A stretch of DNA of 64,000 nt from Allofournierella sp. (GTDB lineage Bacteria; Bacillota; Clostridia; Oscillospirales; Ruminococcaceae): NCBI GenBank assembly GCA_020025635.1, contig JAHHRU010000007.1:32976-96975 (forward strand). The letters run 5' to 3'. A program made the position numbers and the translations under genes. The number at the start of each line of letters is the position of its first letter. Position 1 is the first letter of the stretch. This document shows, piece by piece, positions 1 to 8,954 of the stretch. The notes beneath the pieces are model-generated. The model saw only the letters and a list, made by a program, of their open reading frames with translations, did not search any database and had not been told where the DNA came from.

Positions 1-1
1 G

Positions 2-1234
2 TTCTGCCCGGTGAACAGCGCAAAAGGCTTTTTCCACCACCCGCTGGAAGTTCTGCCGGCCGGCCCAAAGCTGCGCAAGGAGCTTTTGGAACGGGCCCAG
101 CGGTTTTTTGGGGAATTGGCCTGCACCAGCTATGTATTCAAGCTTGCCCAGCTGCCTGAAACGGTTTTTATTGACCCGGACCCCCAAAAGGCCCAGGACG
201 ACCGGCTTACCGGCCTGCCCCGCCTGCTGCACGGCAGCGATCTTTTGCCGAAACAGCTGGACAAGCTGCTGGGGCTGTTCCGCCAGGGGCTGCTTTTGCG
301 GCTGGAGCTCTGCTGGGACAGCTCGGTCCTGGTGGACGAGGCGGGCAATGTGGCTTATGCATCCGGCGGCCGCCCCATTTCGCTGGTGCTGATGCGGGAT
401 GGGGACAAATGGGCCTGCTTTTTGTTTGACGACATGGGCCCCAACGCCTACCAGCTGGTGCGGGATCTGGACAGCTACCTCACCATCGATTTCCGGTCGG
501 TTGAGGCCATCCCCTTTGCCTATGGCACGGTGCCGGCCCATTCCGTTTTTTATGAGCCCGAACCGCTTTTGGCAAAGCTGCCCAAGCTGTTTTCCACCGT
601 CACTTCCCGGCGGCCGGATTTCCAGGCACCCGGCTTCTGGTCCACAATTGCTTCCTCTGTGTATTATAACAGGGAAAAATACACATTGGATAAACGCATC
701 CTGGGCGGTTTTGCGCCCCAGCGGGCCTATAACGCCCTCACCACCCGCTTTTATCTGAAGGACTACCCCTCTGCCATTGAGGCCCTGCCCCAAAAGGGCG
801 ATGTGCAAAGGCTGGTGGTTTCGGCCGCAAACCGGGACCTGCCCCGCTCGTTCCTGGAACGGTTTTTCGGGCTTTGTTTTCAAAAGCTGGTTCTGCATTT
901 TGAGCCGGGGCTGCATCTGGTGCTGATGCGGGAGCACTCCCATTCCCGCATGGTGCTGCTGGATGACGAGGGCCGCCGGGCGTTTTTTGCCGTGTCGGAC
1001 AGTGCCTCCCCCGCCCCCGGCACCCAGCCGGTGCCGGTGAGCTTTTTCGGCAGGCCTGCCGCAGCCGGGCTGGTTTTTGAGGAGCTTATTTTCCTGCGCA
1101 GCAGCACCGAGCTTCTGCTCACCTGCTGGAAAAACCGGGAAACCCTTCTGGCGGACCCCCGGCTGTTTGCCCCGGCGGACCCCTGCCGCCCCTGTGCTTA
1201 TGAGGAGCTTCGGGCCGAGCTTCTGAGCTTTTGA
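2..1234 (+). CDS. hypothetical protein, 5' end probably outside window
   Basis: About 407 residues are visible. The frame is open from base 2, and the first possible start, GTG at 11, has no ribosome binding site in front of it, so the true start probably lies upstream of the window. The protein is soluble-looking, rich in Leu, Pro and Phe, without signal peptide or membrane segment, and I recognise no domain. It ends just before a bidirectional terminator that it shares with the converging rnf operon. High GC and codon use (CTG, GCC, TTT) match the core genes around it, so it is likely a resident gene. Function unknown. Confidence 0.6.
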   Translation, partial: FCPVNSAKGFFHHPLEVLPAGPKLRKELLERAQRFFGELACTSYVFKLAQLPETVFIDPDPQKAQDDRLTGLPRLLHGSDLLPKQLDKLLGLFRQGLLLRLELCWDSSVLVDEAGNVAYASGGRPISLVLMRDGDKWACFLFDDMGPNAYQLVRDLDSYLTIDFRSVEAIPFAYGTVPAHSVFYEPEPLLAKLPKLFSTVTSRRPDFQAPGFWSTIASSVYYNREKYTLDKRILGGFAPQRAYNALTTRFYLKDYPSAIEALPQKGDVQRLVVSAANRDLPRSFLERFFGLCFQKLVLHFEPGLHLVLMREHSHSRMVLLDDEGRRAFFAVSDSASPAPGTQPVPVSFFGRPAAAGLVFEELIFLRSSTELLLTCWKNRETLLADPRLFAPADPCRPCAYEELRAELLSF

Positions 1235-1280
1235 AAAAAGCCGGGGGCCCTTCTTTTAAAAAACCCAGGCCTTCAAAACC

Positions 1281-1330
1281 AAAAAGCCGCCGCAGAGAGC
1301 TTTGCGCTTTCTGCGGCGGCATTTTTTGGT
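1281..1330. terminator. bidirectional terminator between the hypothetical gene and rnfB
   Basis: A GC-rich stem, GCCGCCGCAGAGA pairing with TTTCTGCGGCGGC, is flanked by an A-run on the left and a T-run on the right, so it can stop transcription from both sides. Confidence 0.8.
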
Positions 1331-1336
1331 TTGTTT

Positions 1337-2122
1337 TTAGAAAACGATGACGTGCTTTGGGCAGGCTTCCACACACTCGCCGCAGCCAACGCACTTGGAA
1401 TAGTCGATCCTGGCCAGGAAGTTTTCCACCTTGACGGCATCATGCTGGCAGGTCTTCTGACACTTCATGCAGCCGATGCAGCCGGTGGAGCACTCCTTGT
1501 TGACCAGAGCGCCCTTTTCCTGGTTGTTGCACAGCACACGGGGCTTTTCGGGGGTAACGCCCAGAATGCTGATCACGTTGTGGGGGCAGACCTTGGCGCA
1601 GGCACCGCAGCCCACGCACTTGGCCGGGTCCACCTGAGCGATGCCGTCCACAATGTGCATGGCATCGAAGGGGCAGGCCTTTACGCAGTCGCCCAGGCCC
1701 AGGCAGCCAAAGGTGCAGGCCTTGGGGCCGCCGTGCAGGGCAGCGGCGGCAGCGCAGGAAGAAATGCCCTCATAGCTGAACAGCTGGGTGCACACGCCGG
1801 GCTTGCCCTGGCAGCCGACCACTGCCTTTACAACAGCGGTGGCGCCGGCTTCCACGCCCATAACGGCAGCCACGTCAGCGGCGGCCTTGGCACCGCCGGG
1901 AACACACTTGTTCACCGCAGCGCCCTCTTCCACAACCGCGCGGGCATAATCGGCGCAGCCGGCATAGCCGCAGGCGCCGCAGTTTGCGCCGGGCAGGCAG
2001 CCCGAAACCTGATCGATCCGGGGGTCCTGCTCAACACTCATGAATTTTGCGGCCAGGACCAGGATCACAGCACCGATAAGGCCCAGAACGCTTACGATCG
2101 CAATAGCGAGACCAATTTCCAT
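1337..2122 (-). CDS. rnfB: Rnf complex subunit RnfB, ferredoxin-type electron carrier
   Basis: 261 aa. RnfB takes electrons from reduced ferredoxin into the membrane Rnf complex. One N-terminal membrane helix (residues ~4-26) is followed by the Fe-S domain with CLPGANCGACGYAGC, and then by four cysteine clusters: CLGLGDCVKACP, CVGCGACAKVCP, CIGCMKCQKTC and CVGCGECVEACP. It is last in the operon rnfC-D-G-E-A-B, 15 bp after rnfA with its own AGGAGG site. The length is at the short end for clostridial RnfB, with no extra C-terminal ferredoxin domains beyond these. Confidence 0.96.
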   Translation of the reverse strand: MEIGLAIAIVSVLGLIGAVILVLAAKFMSVEQDPRIDQVSGCLPGANCGACGYAGCADYARAVVEEGAAVNKCVPGGAKAAADVAAVMGVEAGATAVVKAVVGCQGKPGVCTQLFSYEGISSCAAAAALHGGPKACTFGCLGLGDCVKACPFDAMHIVDGIAQVDPAKCVGCGACAKVCPHNVISILGVTPEKPRVLCNNQEKGALVNKECSTGCIGCMKCQKTCQHDAVKVENFLARIDYSKCVGCGECVEACPKHVIVF

Positions 2123-2137
2123 CTTTCTGCAACCTCC

Positions 2138-2761
2138 TTACACAGTGCCGAAGATGCCTTCGATGATGCCGCCGAAGCCGCCGAAGGACAGGGCAGCGGC
2201 AGAAGCCGCCACCAGGGTGATGGGCAGGCCCTCAAAGCACTTGGGGGGCTGTGCATCCTCCAGGCGCTTGCGCACGCCGGAGAAGATCACCATGGCCAGC
2301 ATGAAGCCAAGGCCCGCGCCGATGGCGCAGACGATGCTTTCCACAAAGTTGTAGCCGTTGTCGATGTTCAGCACGGTAACACCCAGCACGGCGCAGTTGG
2401 TGGTGATCAGGGGCAGGTAAACGCCCAAAGCCTTGTGAAGCGGGGGCATATACTTGCGCATGATGATCTCAACCAGCTGAACCAGCACGGCGATGACCAG
2501 GATGAACACGATGGTCTGAAGATAGCCCAGATCCCATTTCAGCTGGCCGTCGGGGCCCATGGGGGTGAGCAGGAAATTCTGGATGGGCCAGGTCACGGCG
2601 GTGGCCAGGGTCATAACGAACACCACGGCGCAGCTCATGCCAAAGGCGGAATCCAGTTTCTTGGAAACGCCCAAAAACGGGCAGATGCCCAAAAACTTGA
2701 CCAGAACATAGTTGTCCACCAAAATCATGGTGAACAGGATGGAAGCAAGTTTCACTGCCAT
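2138..2761 (-). CDS. rnfA: Rnf complex membrane subunit RnfA
   Basis: 207 aa, six predicted membrane helices. RnfA and RnfE are homologous antiparallel subunits that form the membrane core of the ion pump and hold a [2Fe-2S] cluster between them. Family hallmarks seen: DNYVLVKFLGICPFLGVS near the N-terminus with the conserved Cys, and the TTNCAVLG motif carrying the second Cys. Its start codon overlaps the rnfE stop (TAATG), indicating translational coupling. Confidence 0.95.
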   Translation of the reverse strand: MAVKLASILFTMILVDNYVLVKFLGICPFLGVSKKLDSAFGMSCAVVFVMTLATAVTWPIQNFLLTPMGPDGQLKWDLGYLQTIVFILVIAVLVQLVEIIMRKYMPPLHKALGVYLPLITTNCAVLGVTVLNIDNGYNFVESIVCAIGAGLGFMLAMVIFSGVRKRLEDAQPPKCFEGLPITLVAASAAALSFGGFGGIIEGIFGTV

Positions 2762-3426
2762 TATTCACAGCCTCCTTTGCAGCCGGCCGCATTGGGGCAG
2801 CCTTCGCAGCCGATGCTGCGCTTTTTACGGTTGTTGGTTTTGATCTCGATGAACACCACCAGGGCCATCAGGCAGCCGAAGGTGAAAAAGCCGCCGGCAG
2901 GGGTGGTCATGAAGGTGAAGTGATCGATTTCGGAAAGGCCGGGCACCGCCATGCCAAACCAGGTGCCGGCGCCGATGATCTCACGGATGGAGCCCATCAG
3001 CACCAGGGTGAGGGTGAAGCCCAGGCCCATGCCCAGGCCGTCCAGTGCGGAGTCGAACACCTTGTTTTTGGAGGCGAACATCTCGGCACGGCCCAGAATG
3101 ATGCAGTTCACAACGATCAGGGGCAGGAACACGCCCAGGGCCTTGTCCAGGTCCGGCACGAATGCCTTTACCAGCATCTGAACGATGGAAACGAAGGTTG
3201 CAATCACGGTGATGTATGCCGGCAGACGGACCTTATCGGGGATCACGCTGCGCAAAGCGGAAATGGCGATGTTGGAGCAAACCAGCACGAAGGTTGCGGC
3301 AACACCCATGCCCAGGCCGTTGAAGGCCAGGGTGGTAACAGCCAGAGTGGGGCAGGTGCCCAGAACCAGGCGCAGCACCGGGTTCTCCTTCACGAGGCCG
3401 TTGGTCAAAATCTGCATTTTTTTCAT
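2761..3426 (-). CDS. rnfE: Rnf complex membrane subunit RnfE
   Basis: 221 aa. Paralogue of RnfA, with NGLVKENPVLRLVLGTCPTL at the N-terminus and IVVNCIILGRAE in the middle, giving the two cysteines for the shared [2Fe-2S] site; six helices. The C-terminal tail is Cys-rich (CEGCPNAAGCKGGC), an extension that could bind metal but is often seen in clostridial RnfE. Good ribosome binding site (GGAGGC) after rnfG. Confidence 0.95.
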   Translation of the reverse strand: MKKMQILTNGLVKENPVLRLVLGTCPTLAVTTLAFNGLGMGVAATFVLVCSNIAISALRSVIPDKVRLPAYITVIATFVSIVQMLVKAFVPDLDKALGVFLPLIVVNCIILGRAEMFASKNKVFDSALDGLGMGLGFTLTLVLMGSIREIIGAGTWFGMAVPGLSEIDHFTFMTTPAGGFFTFGCLMALVVFIEIKTNNRKKRSIGCEGCPNAAGCKGGCE

Positions 3427-3444
3427 ATGGAACAGCCTCCTCTC

Positions 3445-4416
3445 TTATGCGTTCATGGCTGCAAAGGCCTGGATGCACTTGCGCACGGCCTTTTTCACGC
3501 CGATGGTGGACTGGGTAGCGCCGGCAATGGTATCCACGCCGTCCAGGCCTGCCTCATCGGCAATGCCGGTGTACTGGCCCAGATACTCGCTGCCGTTTGC
3601 CTGATCGCCGATGCCGGGGGTCTGGCCGGAAACGTCGGCCCAGATGCCCTTGATGGCGCCGGTGCCGTCAAACGCGACCATAACGGTCATGGGGGTGCCG
3701 TACTCCCAGCCCATTTCCTCGGCGGCCAGAACGGTCACGTCACCGTTCTTGTATGCGCCCTTGAGGCCCTCGGGAGTATCCATCGGCTCGACCGGGCCGC
3801 CTGCCAGATATTCGGCAGCGGTGTCTGCGGTCAGCTCGGGCACTTCCTCTTCCACCACTGCGGCCTGGCCCAGGGCAACCTCGGCAAAGCAGTTCACAGC
3901 GCTGTTGATGGCAGCCACGGCAGCCTTGGAGGAAACGGTTGCGCCGGTGATGGCATCCACCGTGTCGCCGATCTTCTGCGCGCCGGACTTGCCCTCAAAC
4001 TGGGCGGCAAACTTCATGCCGTCCTCGCTGCCGTCCACCAGCTTCTGGCCGAAGCCGGCAGTCTCGCTGTTTTCCATGAACTGCACCTTCACGATGCTGC
4101 CCTCTGCGTCAAAGCCGACAACGGCGGGCACATCGCCGCCGAAGCCCTTTGCGGAGGCCTGGATGACCCAGCCCGCGCCGTTCTGGGCCTTGAGCACCTT
4201 GGAAACACCGGTGGTTTCGAACTCGGTGATCTCATCAAAATTATCTGCCTCGGGCAGAACCGCCAAAAAGGCTGCGTTTGCGGCAGCAGCCTGCTGCTGG
4301 GCAATGATGGGAGCGGTAACGTAGTTTGCGCCTGCGAGAGCGGCGCTGGACAGGATGCAGATCACGACCAGCACCACAATGGGCTTGACAAGGTCGTTCC
4401 AGGTTTTGCCTTTCAT
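3445..4416 (-). CDS. rnfG: RnfG with two FMN-binding domains
   Basis: 323 aa, longer than the usual ~200 aa of RnfG. An N-terminal membrane helix (residues ~10-32) anchors an extracytoplasmic part. The first FMN_bind domain ends in DAITGATVSS, whose last Thr is the known type of site for covalent FMN (attached by ApbE). A linker rich in Glu/Ala follows, then a second FMN_bind-like domain ending in DTIAGATQST. The protein is therefore predicted to carry two flavins. Its start overlaps the rnfD stop by 4 nt. The second domain could be a fusion of a separate FMN_bind protein or an internal duplication. Confidence 0.93.
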   Translation of the reverse strand: MKGKTWNDLVKPIVVLVVICILSSAALAGANYVTAPIIAQQQAAAANAAFLAVLPEADNFDEITEFETTGVSKVLKAQNGAGWVIQASAKGFGGDVPAVVGFDAEGSIVKVQFMENSETAGFGQKLVDGSEDGMKFAAQFEGKSGAQKIGDTVDAITGATVSSKAAVAAINSAVNCFAEVALGQAAVVEEEVPELTADTAAEYLAGGPVEPMDTPEGLKGAYKNGDVTVLAAEEMGWEYGTPMTVMVAFDGTGAIKGIWADVSGQTPGIGDQANGSEYLGQYTGIADEAGLDGVDTIAGATQSTIGVKKAVRKCIQAFAAMNA

Positions 4417-5429
4417 GCCGCCTTCGCCTCCTTCTTCTTTTTCTTCTGGCCCAAAGCCTTCTGGCGGGTCAGGTCATTGATATAGGGAACCAGCAGGTTC
4501 ATGAACAGGATGGCATAGGAAACACCCTCCGGCATGGTGCCGAAGGTGCGGATGCCGAAGGTGACAAGACCCAGGCCGATGCCAAACACCAGCTTGCCCT
4601 TCAGGGTGAAGGGGCTGGTAACATAATCGGTTGCCATGAACACAGCGCCGAACAGCAGGCCGCCGGCCAGCACCTCATGCAGCACAACAGCGCCCAGGGC
4701 CTCGGTGCCCTGGCTCAGGTGATACAGAGCGCTGAACACTGCGTAGCTGCCCACATAGGTAAGGGGGATGGCAGCGCTGATGGTGCGGGTGACCAGCAGC
4801 CAGGCAAAGCCCAGCAGGATGGCGGCGGCGCAGGTCTCACCCAGCACACCGCCGTGCACGCCCAGCAGCAGGTCCTTCAGGGGGTAGCTGCCCAGCAGAG
4901 AAGCGCCGGAGCCGTCCACCAGCTGCAAGGGGGTTGCGGCAGCAGCGGCATCCACGCCCAGAGCGGCCATGGTGTCGTTTGCCTTTGCGGGGAAGGTCCA
5001 GGTGGTCATGGCACTGGCAAAGCCGGTGAACAGAACGATGCGGGCCACCAAAGCGGGGTTCACAAAGTTGCAGCCGATGCCGCCGAACAGCTGTTTTGCG
5101 ATCACGATGGCAATGAATGCGCCGATGATGGCGATCCAGATCTTCTGGGCCATGAACACGGGCATATTGAGGCCCAAGATCAGGCCGGTGACCACGGCGG
5201 ACAGATCGCCCACGGTATTGGGCTTTTTGGCCAAAAAGCAGTACAGCCACTCAAAGCCAACGCAGGCGGCGGTGGTGACGCCCACCACCAGAAGGGCCTG
5301 CCAGCCAAAGATCAGGGCACTTGCCACCACACAGGGCAGAAGGGCGATGATCACATTGCCCATCAGGCCCCGGGTCGTGACGTTTTCACGGATATGGGGC
5401 GAAGCAGTTACTTTCAACAGATTTTCCAT
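4413..5429 (-). CDS. rnfD: Rnf complex membrane subunit RnfD
   Basis: 338 aa polytopic protein (NqrB/RnfD family). The conserved start TASPHIRENVTTRGLMGNV and the NPALVARIVLF and MATDYVTSPF segments identify it. The covalent FMN site should be the Thr in AATPLQLVDG (residues ~165-175); the preceding residues are Ala where many RnfD proteins have Ser-Gly, a small departure. A basic tail of seven lysine-rich residues ends the protein. Tightly packed between rnfC (1-nt gap) and rnfG (4-nt overlap). Confidence 0.95.
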   Translation of the reverse strand: MENLLKVTASPHIRENVTTRGLMGNVIIALLPCVVASALIFGWQALLVVGVTTAACVGFEWLYCFLAKKPNTVGDLSAVVTGLILGLNMPVFMAQKIWIAIIGAFIAIVIAKQLFGGIGCNFVNPALVARIVLFTGFASAMTTWTFPAKANDTMAALGVDAAAAATPLQLVDGSGASLLGSYPLKDLLLGVHGGVLGETCAAAILLGFAWLLVTRTISAAIPLTYVGSYAVFSALYHLSQGTEALGAVVLHEVLAGGLLFGAVFMATDYVTSPFTLKGKLVFGIGLGLVTFGIRTFGTMPEGVSYAILFMNLLVPYINDLTRQKALGQKKKKKEAKAA

Positions 5430-5430
5430 A

Positions 5431-6741
5431 TTACTTGCGCGCCTCCTTCATTGCAAAATCCTTGGCCAGGCGCATGGTCTGGGTCACAGGGCGCTTTGCG
5501 GGGCACACATAGCTGCAGCTGCCGCAGAGCATGCACAGGTCAATGTTCAGCTTGCCAAGCTGCTGGGCATCGCCCTTTTTGAAGGCACCGGCGATCTCCA
5601 CCGGGGACAGGCCCATGGGGCAGGCCTCGATGCAGCGGCCGCAGCGGATGCAGGCCTGTGCCTGGGGCAGCTGGGCCTTCTGGGCGCTGAATGCCAGGAT
5701 GCCGTTGTTCTGGCGCAGGATGGGGCCGGAAAGATCGGCCACAGCAACGCCCATCATGGGGCCGCCCATGATGACCTTGCCCAGCTGAACGTCCTCTTTC
5801 AGGCCGCAGAAATCCAGCACATCCTGAATGGGTGTGCCAATGGGTACTTCCACATTTTTGGGGTTCTTCACAGCATCCCCGTCCACGGTGACACGGCGGG
5901 TGACAAGGGGCATGCCGTCAGCCAGATAGCGGCCGATGCCGGAAACGGTTGCGGCGTTCAGAACGATGACGCCGGCCTGTGCGGGCAGGCCGCCCTGGGG
6001 CACCTCACGGCCGGTCAGGCTCTCGATGAGGATTTTTTCAGCGCCCTGGGGATAGCGGCTGGGCAGCGCCTTGACAGACACACCCTCCACGCCCTTCACA
6101 AGGGTTTCCATTTTGTCGATGCACTCGGGCTTGTTGCGCTCAATGCCGATGATGCAGGTCTTGAGCTCCAGGTACTTCATAACAGCCCGGATGCCGCTCA
6201 TCACGGTATCGCTGTTTTCCAGCAGCTCACGGGTATCGCTGGTAAGATAGGGCTCACACTCGGCTGCGTTGATGAGCAGAGTGTCCACCGGAGTGCCGGG
6301 GCTGAGCTTCACCCAGGTGGGGAAGCCGGCGCCGCCAAGGCCCACAAGGCCGCTGTCTGCAACGGCTTTCACAAAGCTTTCCCTGTCGGCAACTTCCGGG
6401 GCTTTGCAGCTGGGGTCCGGGGTCTGCTGGCCATCGGTTTCGATCACAACGGCCGGGCAGCTCATTCCGTTGGATATCCGGTAAGTATCCAGGGCCTGAA
6501 CGGTGCCGGATACGCTGGAATAGATGCTTGCGCTGATTCCTTCCGGTGCCTTGCCCACAAGGGTGCCTACCTGAACGGTGTCGCCTTTCTTGACGACCGG
6601 CACACAGGGCTTGCCGATGTGCTGCACCATGGGAAAAATGACCTTTGCGGGCACAGGCATCTTTTCGGTTGCCATGGCCGCGGTCCCTTTCTCATGAGGC
6701 ACACGGGCACCCAGCGCCGCACGCTTCAATTTTTTGAACAT
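5431..6741 (-). CDS. rnfC: Rnf complex subunit RnfC, NADH-side electron carrier
   Basis: About 436 aa. RnfC binds FMN and NADH and is the cytoplasmic entry or exit point of electrons at NAD. Visible: the GLGGAGFPTWVKL glycine-rich nucleotide loop, NAAECEPYLTSDTRELLE for flavin binding, and two [4Fe-4S] motifs CIRCGRCIEACP and CMLCGSCSYVCP near the C-terminus. First gene of the rnf operon. I prefer the ATG at 6741, which is served by GGGGGAAC, over the ATG at 6759, which has no clear ribosome site. Confidence 0.95.
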   Translation of the reverse strand: MFKKLKRAALGARVPHEKGTAAMATEKMPVPAKVIFPMVQHIGKPCVPVVKKGDTVQVGTLVGKAPEGISASIYSSVSGTVQALDTYRISNGMSCPAVVIETDGQQTPDPSCKAPEVADRESFVKAVADSGLVGLGGAGFPTWVKLSPGTPVDTLLINAAECEPYLTSDTRELLENSDTVMSGIRAVMKYLELKTCIIGIERNKPECIDKMETLVKGVEGVSVKALPSRYPQGAEKILIESLTGREVPQGGLPAQAGVIVLNAATVSGIGRYLADGMPLVTRRVTVDGDAVKNPKNVEVPIGTPIQDVLDFCGLKEDVQLGKVIMGGPMMGVAVADLSGPILRQNNGILAFSAQKAQLPQAQACIRCGRCIEACPMGLSPVEIAGAFKKGDAQQLGKLNIDLCMLCGSCSYVCPAKRPVTQTMRLAKDFAMKEARK

Positions 6742-6818
6742 AGTTCCATGTTCCCCCATTTCTCATTTTACGGAAGATCGCACAGCAAATAAAAACGCGC
6801 AATCGCCCATTCTTTTTT

Positions 6819-6846
6819 ATTGTAACATTTTTACTGTAAGAGTCAA
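6819..6846 (-). promoter_or_regulatory. sigma-A promoter of the rnf operon
   Basis: On the minus strand TTGACT (6846-6841), a 16-nt spacer and TACAAT (6824-6819) lie ~80 bp before rnfC. Confidence 0.7.
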
Positions 6847-6917
6847 CCATCTTACCTGTTTTTACAGCTTTGTTATGTTTTTCACGGTTTTTTACGCTTT
6901 TTCGCCGCAAAATCCAT

Positions 6918-6947
6918 TTGCACATCTGTTTTGCATTGTGGTATAAT
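6918..6947 (+). promoter_or_regulatory. promoter of the small membrane peptide gene
   Basis: TTGCAC (6918-6923), 18-nt spacer, TATAAT (6942-6947) on the plus strand, divergent from the rnf promoter. Confidence 0.65.
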
Positions 6948-7044
6948 ATCTGTATCCAGCCAAAGGCCTTTTGGGGGCCTTCGGCAAACCAGCTCTGCCG
7001 CTCTTTTTGGGGGCCGGCAGCGTTTCAAGGAGGTTTCTGCCCTT

Positions 7045-7179
7045 ATGAAAATGTTCGTCAAACTGCTTGTGTTCCTGTCGGCGCTGACTGCCGCTTTGGT
7101 GGGGCTCTCCCTACTGGCAGAGGAAAAAGAAAACCGCTATATCTCGGTGTATGATTCCGACGATGATCTCCCGTTCTGA
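7045..7179 (+). CDS. small membrane protein, 44 aa
   Basis: Starts MKMFVKLLVFLSALTAALVG and consists of one hydrophobic helix (residues ~3-24) followed by an acidic tail ending DSDDDLPF. AAGGAGG lies upstream, a consensus promoter lies at 6918-6947 and a terminator follows, so this is a monocistronic small gene. The acidic cytoplasmic or outer tail suggests a partner-binding role. It is divergent from rnf; any link to Rnf is only positional. Function unknown. Confidence 0.65.
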   Translation: MKMFVKLLVFLSALTAALVGLSLLAEEKENRYISVYDSDDDLPF

Positions 7180-7195
7180 GTTTTCCCGGCATCCT

Positions 7196-7228
7196 CCCGG
7201 CCCCTTTTGAGCGGCCGGGTTTTCTTTT
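7196..7228 (+). terminator. terminator after the small membrane peptide gene
   Basis: CCCGGCC pairs with GGCCGGG around a short loop, followed by TTTTCTTTT. Confidence 0.75.
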
Positions 7229-7282
7229 CCCTGTTTTTTCCCCTCAAAACCCTGTTTATATAAATGTAAAGGAGTTTTTCAG

Positions 7283-7669
7283 ATGAAAGCCCATATCCGC
7301 AAAAATCTGCCCTCGGCAGTCGTATGGAATTTAAAGGACCTTGCCCCTGTAAAACAGGTGTGCGCCGAGCTGGGCCTTGCCCTTGTGGAAACCGCCGAGC
7401 AGGACCTGGACCGCTGCCTGGGCGAGATCCTGGGGCTTCCCGGCCGGTATCAGGCCGGGCTGCACACCCCGAAGGGGGATTTCCCCGCCGCCCTCATCCT
7501 GCACGGCCTTGCCGATGCCCAGCTGGACACCCTTCTTGCCCGCCTGCGGGAAAAAGAGATCTCGATCCCTTTGAAGGCCGTTGTCACCGACACCAACCGC
7601 CAGTGGCCGCTGGGCGCCCTTTTGCAGGAGCTGTGCGAGGAGCGGGCCGCTTTTGAGGCCGGCAGGTAA
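7283..7669 (+). CDS. DUF3783 family protein
   Basis: 128 aa. The C-terminal half has the pattern I associate with the clostridial DUF3783 family: a short LDTLLARLRE helix followed by IPLKAVVTDTNRQWPLGALL. The N-terminal half contains a segment around an Asp-Leu-rich helix and LGLPGRY. No membrane segment or signal. AAAGGAG precedes the ATG. The role of the family is not known. It lies between the small peptide gene and the lipoprotein gene, each separately promoted. Confidence 0.7.
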   Translation: MKAHIRKNLPSAVVWNLKDLAPVKQVCAELGLALVETAEQDLDRCLGEILGLPGRYQAGLHTPKGDFPAALILHGLADAQLDTLLARLREKEISIPLKAVVTDTNRQWPLGALLQELCEERAAFEAGR

Positions 7670-7714
7670 GCCTGTCCTTTCCCCTTTTTTCATTATTTTG
7701 AAACCCTTTTTTAA

Positions 7715-7743
7715 TTGACAATTCCAAAACGAACTTTTATAAT
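7715..7743 (+). promoter_or_regulatory. perfect consensus sigma-A promoter of the repeat lipoprotein
   Basis: TTGACA (7715-7720), 17-nt spacer, TATAAT (7738-7743): a textbook strong promoter. The 5' leader holds a short hairpin, TGTGAGG/CCTCACA at 7778-7796, which may stabilise the mRNA. Confidence 0.9.
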
Positions 7744-7826
7744 GAGTAGCTGATAGCCCGTGAGGTTATTTTACGAGTGTGAGGTCAGTCCTCACATCCA
7801 ATCATGACAAAAAGGAGAAAAAGATC

Positions 7827-8933
7827 ATGAAAAAAGCACTTTCTGTTGTTCTTGCTCTGGTCCTGGCTCTGAGCCTGGTTGCCTGCGGCGGCGAAGCTCC
7901 TGCTTCCGAACCCGCTTCCACTCCCGCTGAGACTTCTTCTGAGGCTTCTTCCGAAGCTTCTGCTCCCGCTGAGGATGTTTCCGCTCCCGCTGCTGAAGGC
8001 GGCGTGAAGACCGGCCTTGGCATCGTTGCCAACGGCGCCGTTAAGGGCGAAGCTTCTGCTGACGGCAACGGCAAGGTTCAGTCCAACACCACCACCGCTG
8101 CTGTTCTGGTTGACAGCGAAGGCAAGATCCTGGACTGCAAGCTGGATGTTGCCCAGACCACTACCGAGTACACCACCGAGGGCAAGGTCGTTGCCACCGA
8201 AGATTTCCGCACCAAGATGGAAAAGGGTGCTGACTACGGCATGGTCAACGCTTCCGGCATCAAGAAGGAGTGGGACGCTCAGGCTACCGCTTTTGCTGAG
8301 TATGTGATCGGCAAGACCGCTGAGGAAGTCAAGGCCATCCCCCAGCTGGGCGAAGACAAGCACAGCGGCCCCGATGTGGCTGACCTGGCTGCTTCCTGCA
8401 CCATGAACGTTACCGATTTCAAGGCTGCCATCGCTGCTGCTGTTGAGTCCGCTCAGGATCTGGGCGCTCAGGCCGGCGACAAGCTGGGCATGGGCGTTGT
8501 TACCAACATGCCTGCTTTCTCCAACAAGGACGCTTCCGCTGACGGCGAAGGCTCCATCCAGCACGACACCACTGTTGCTGTTACCACCACCAATGCCGAC
8601 GGCAAGCTGACCAGCAACCTGTTCGACGTTACCCAGACCAAGTACACCGTTGCCGCTGACGGCAAGGCTACCTGCACCACCGAGACCGTGACCTCCAAGC
8701 ACGCTCTGGGCGCTGACTACGGCATGGTCAATGCTTCTTCCATCAAGAAGGAGTGGTTCGAGCAGGCCGATGCCTTCATGGCTTATGTGAACGGCATGAC
8801 CGCTGCTGAGATCGAGGCTATTCCCCAGCTGGGTGCTGACAAGCACAACGCTGCTGACGTTGCCGATCTGGCTGCTTCCTGCACCATGGACGTTACCGAT
8901 TTCAAGGCTGCTCTGGTAAAGGCTGCTAAGTAA
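7827..8933 (+). CDS. abundant lipoprotein with two FMN_bind-like repeats
   Basis: 368 aa. Signal peptide with lipobox LSLVACGG, a Ser/Ala/Glu-rich linker, then two homologous domains of ~140 residues. Each has GADYGMVNAS, IKKEW, an IPQLG-DKH segment and ends in DLAASCTM followed by a DFKAA helix. By position this end matches the [ST]GAT...F-helix of FMN_bind domains, with SCT in place of GAT, so the Thr may accept FMN from ApbE. The strong promoter, AAGGAG site and strikingly uniform codons (GCT, GTT, GAC, AAG), unlike the neighbours, point to very high expression. ApbE is encoded next. I infer an extracellular flavoprotein electron carrier; a plain binding lipoprotein is the alternative. Confidence 0.75.
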   Translation: MKKALSVVLALVLALSLVACGGEAPASEPASTPAETSSEASSEASAPAEDVSAPAAEGGVKTGLGIVANGAVKGEASADGNGKVQSNTTTAAVLVDSEGKILDCKLDVAQTTTEYTTEGKVVATEDFRTKMEKGADYGMVNASGIKKEWDAQATAFAEYVIGKTAEEVKAIPQLGEDKHSGPDVADLAASCTMNVTDFKAAIAAAVESAQDLGAQAGDKLGMGVVTNMPAFSNKDASADGEGSIQHDTTVAVTTTNADGKLTSNLFDVTQTKYTVAADGKATCTTETVTSKHALGADYGMVNASSIKKEWFEQADAFMAYVNGMTAAEIEAIPQLGADKHNAADVADLAASCTMDVTDFKAALVKAAK

Positions 8934-8954
8934 TCGCTGACAAAACAAGGCTTT

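Noticed and set aside
1331..6792. Long plus-strand open frames of 300-600 codons opposite the rnf operon
   Set aside because: They are antisense shadows of GC-rich genes: His/Gln/Gly-rich, no ribosome sites, and the minus strand encodes the full Rnf complex.
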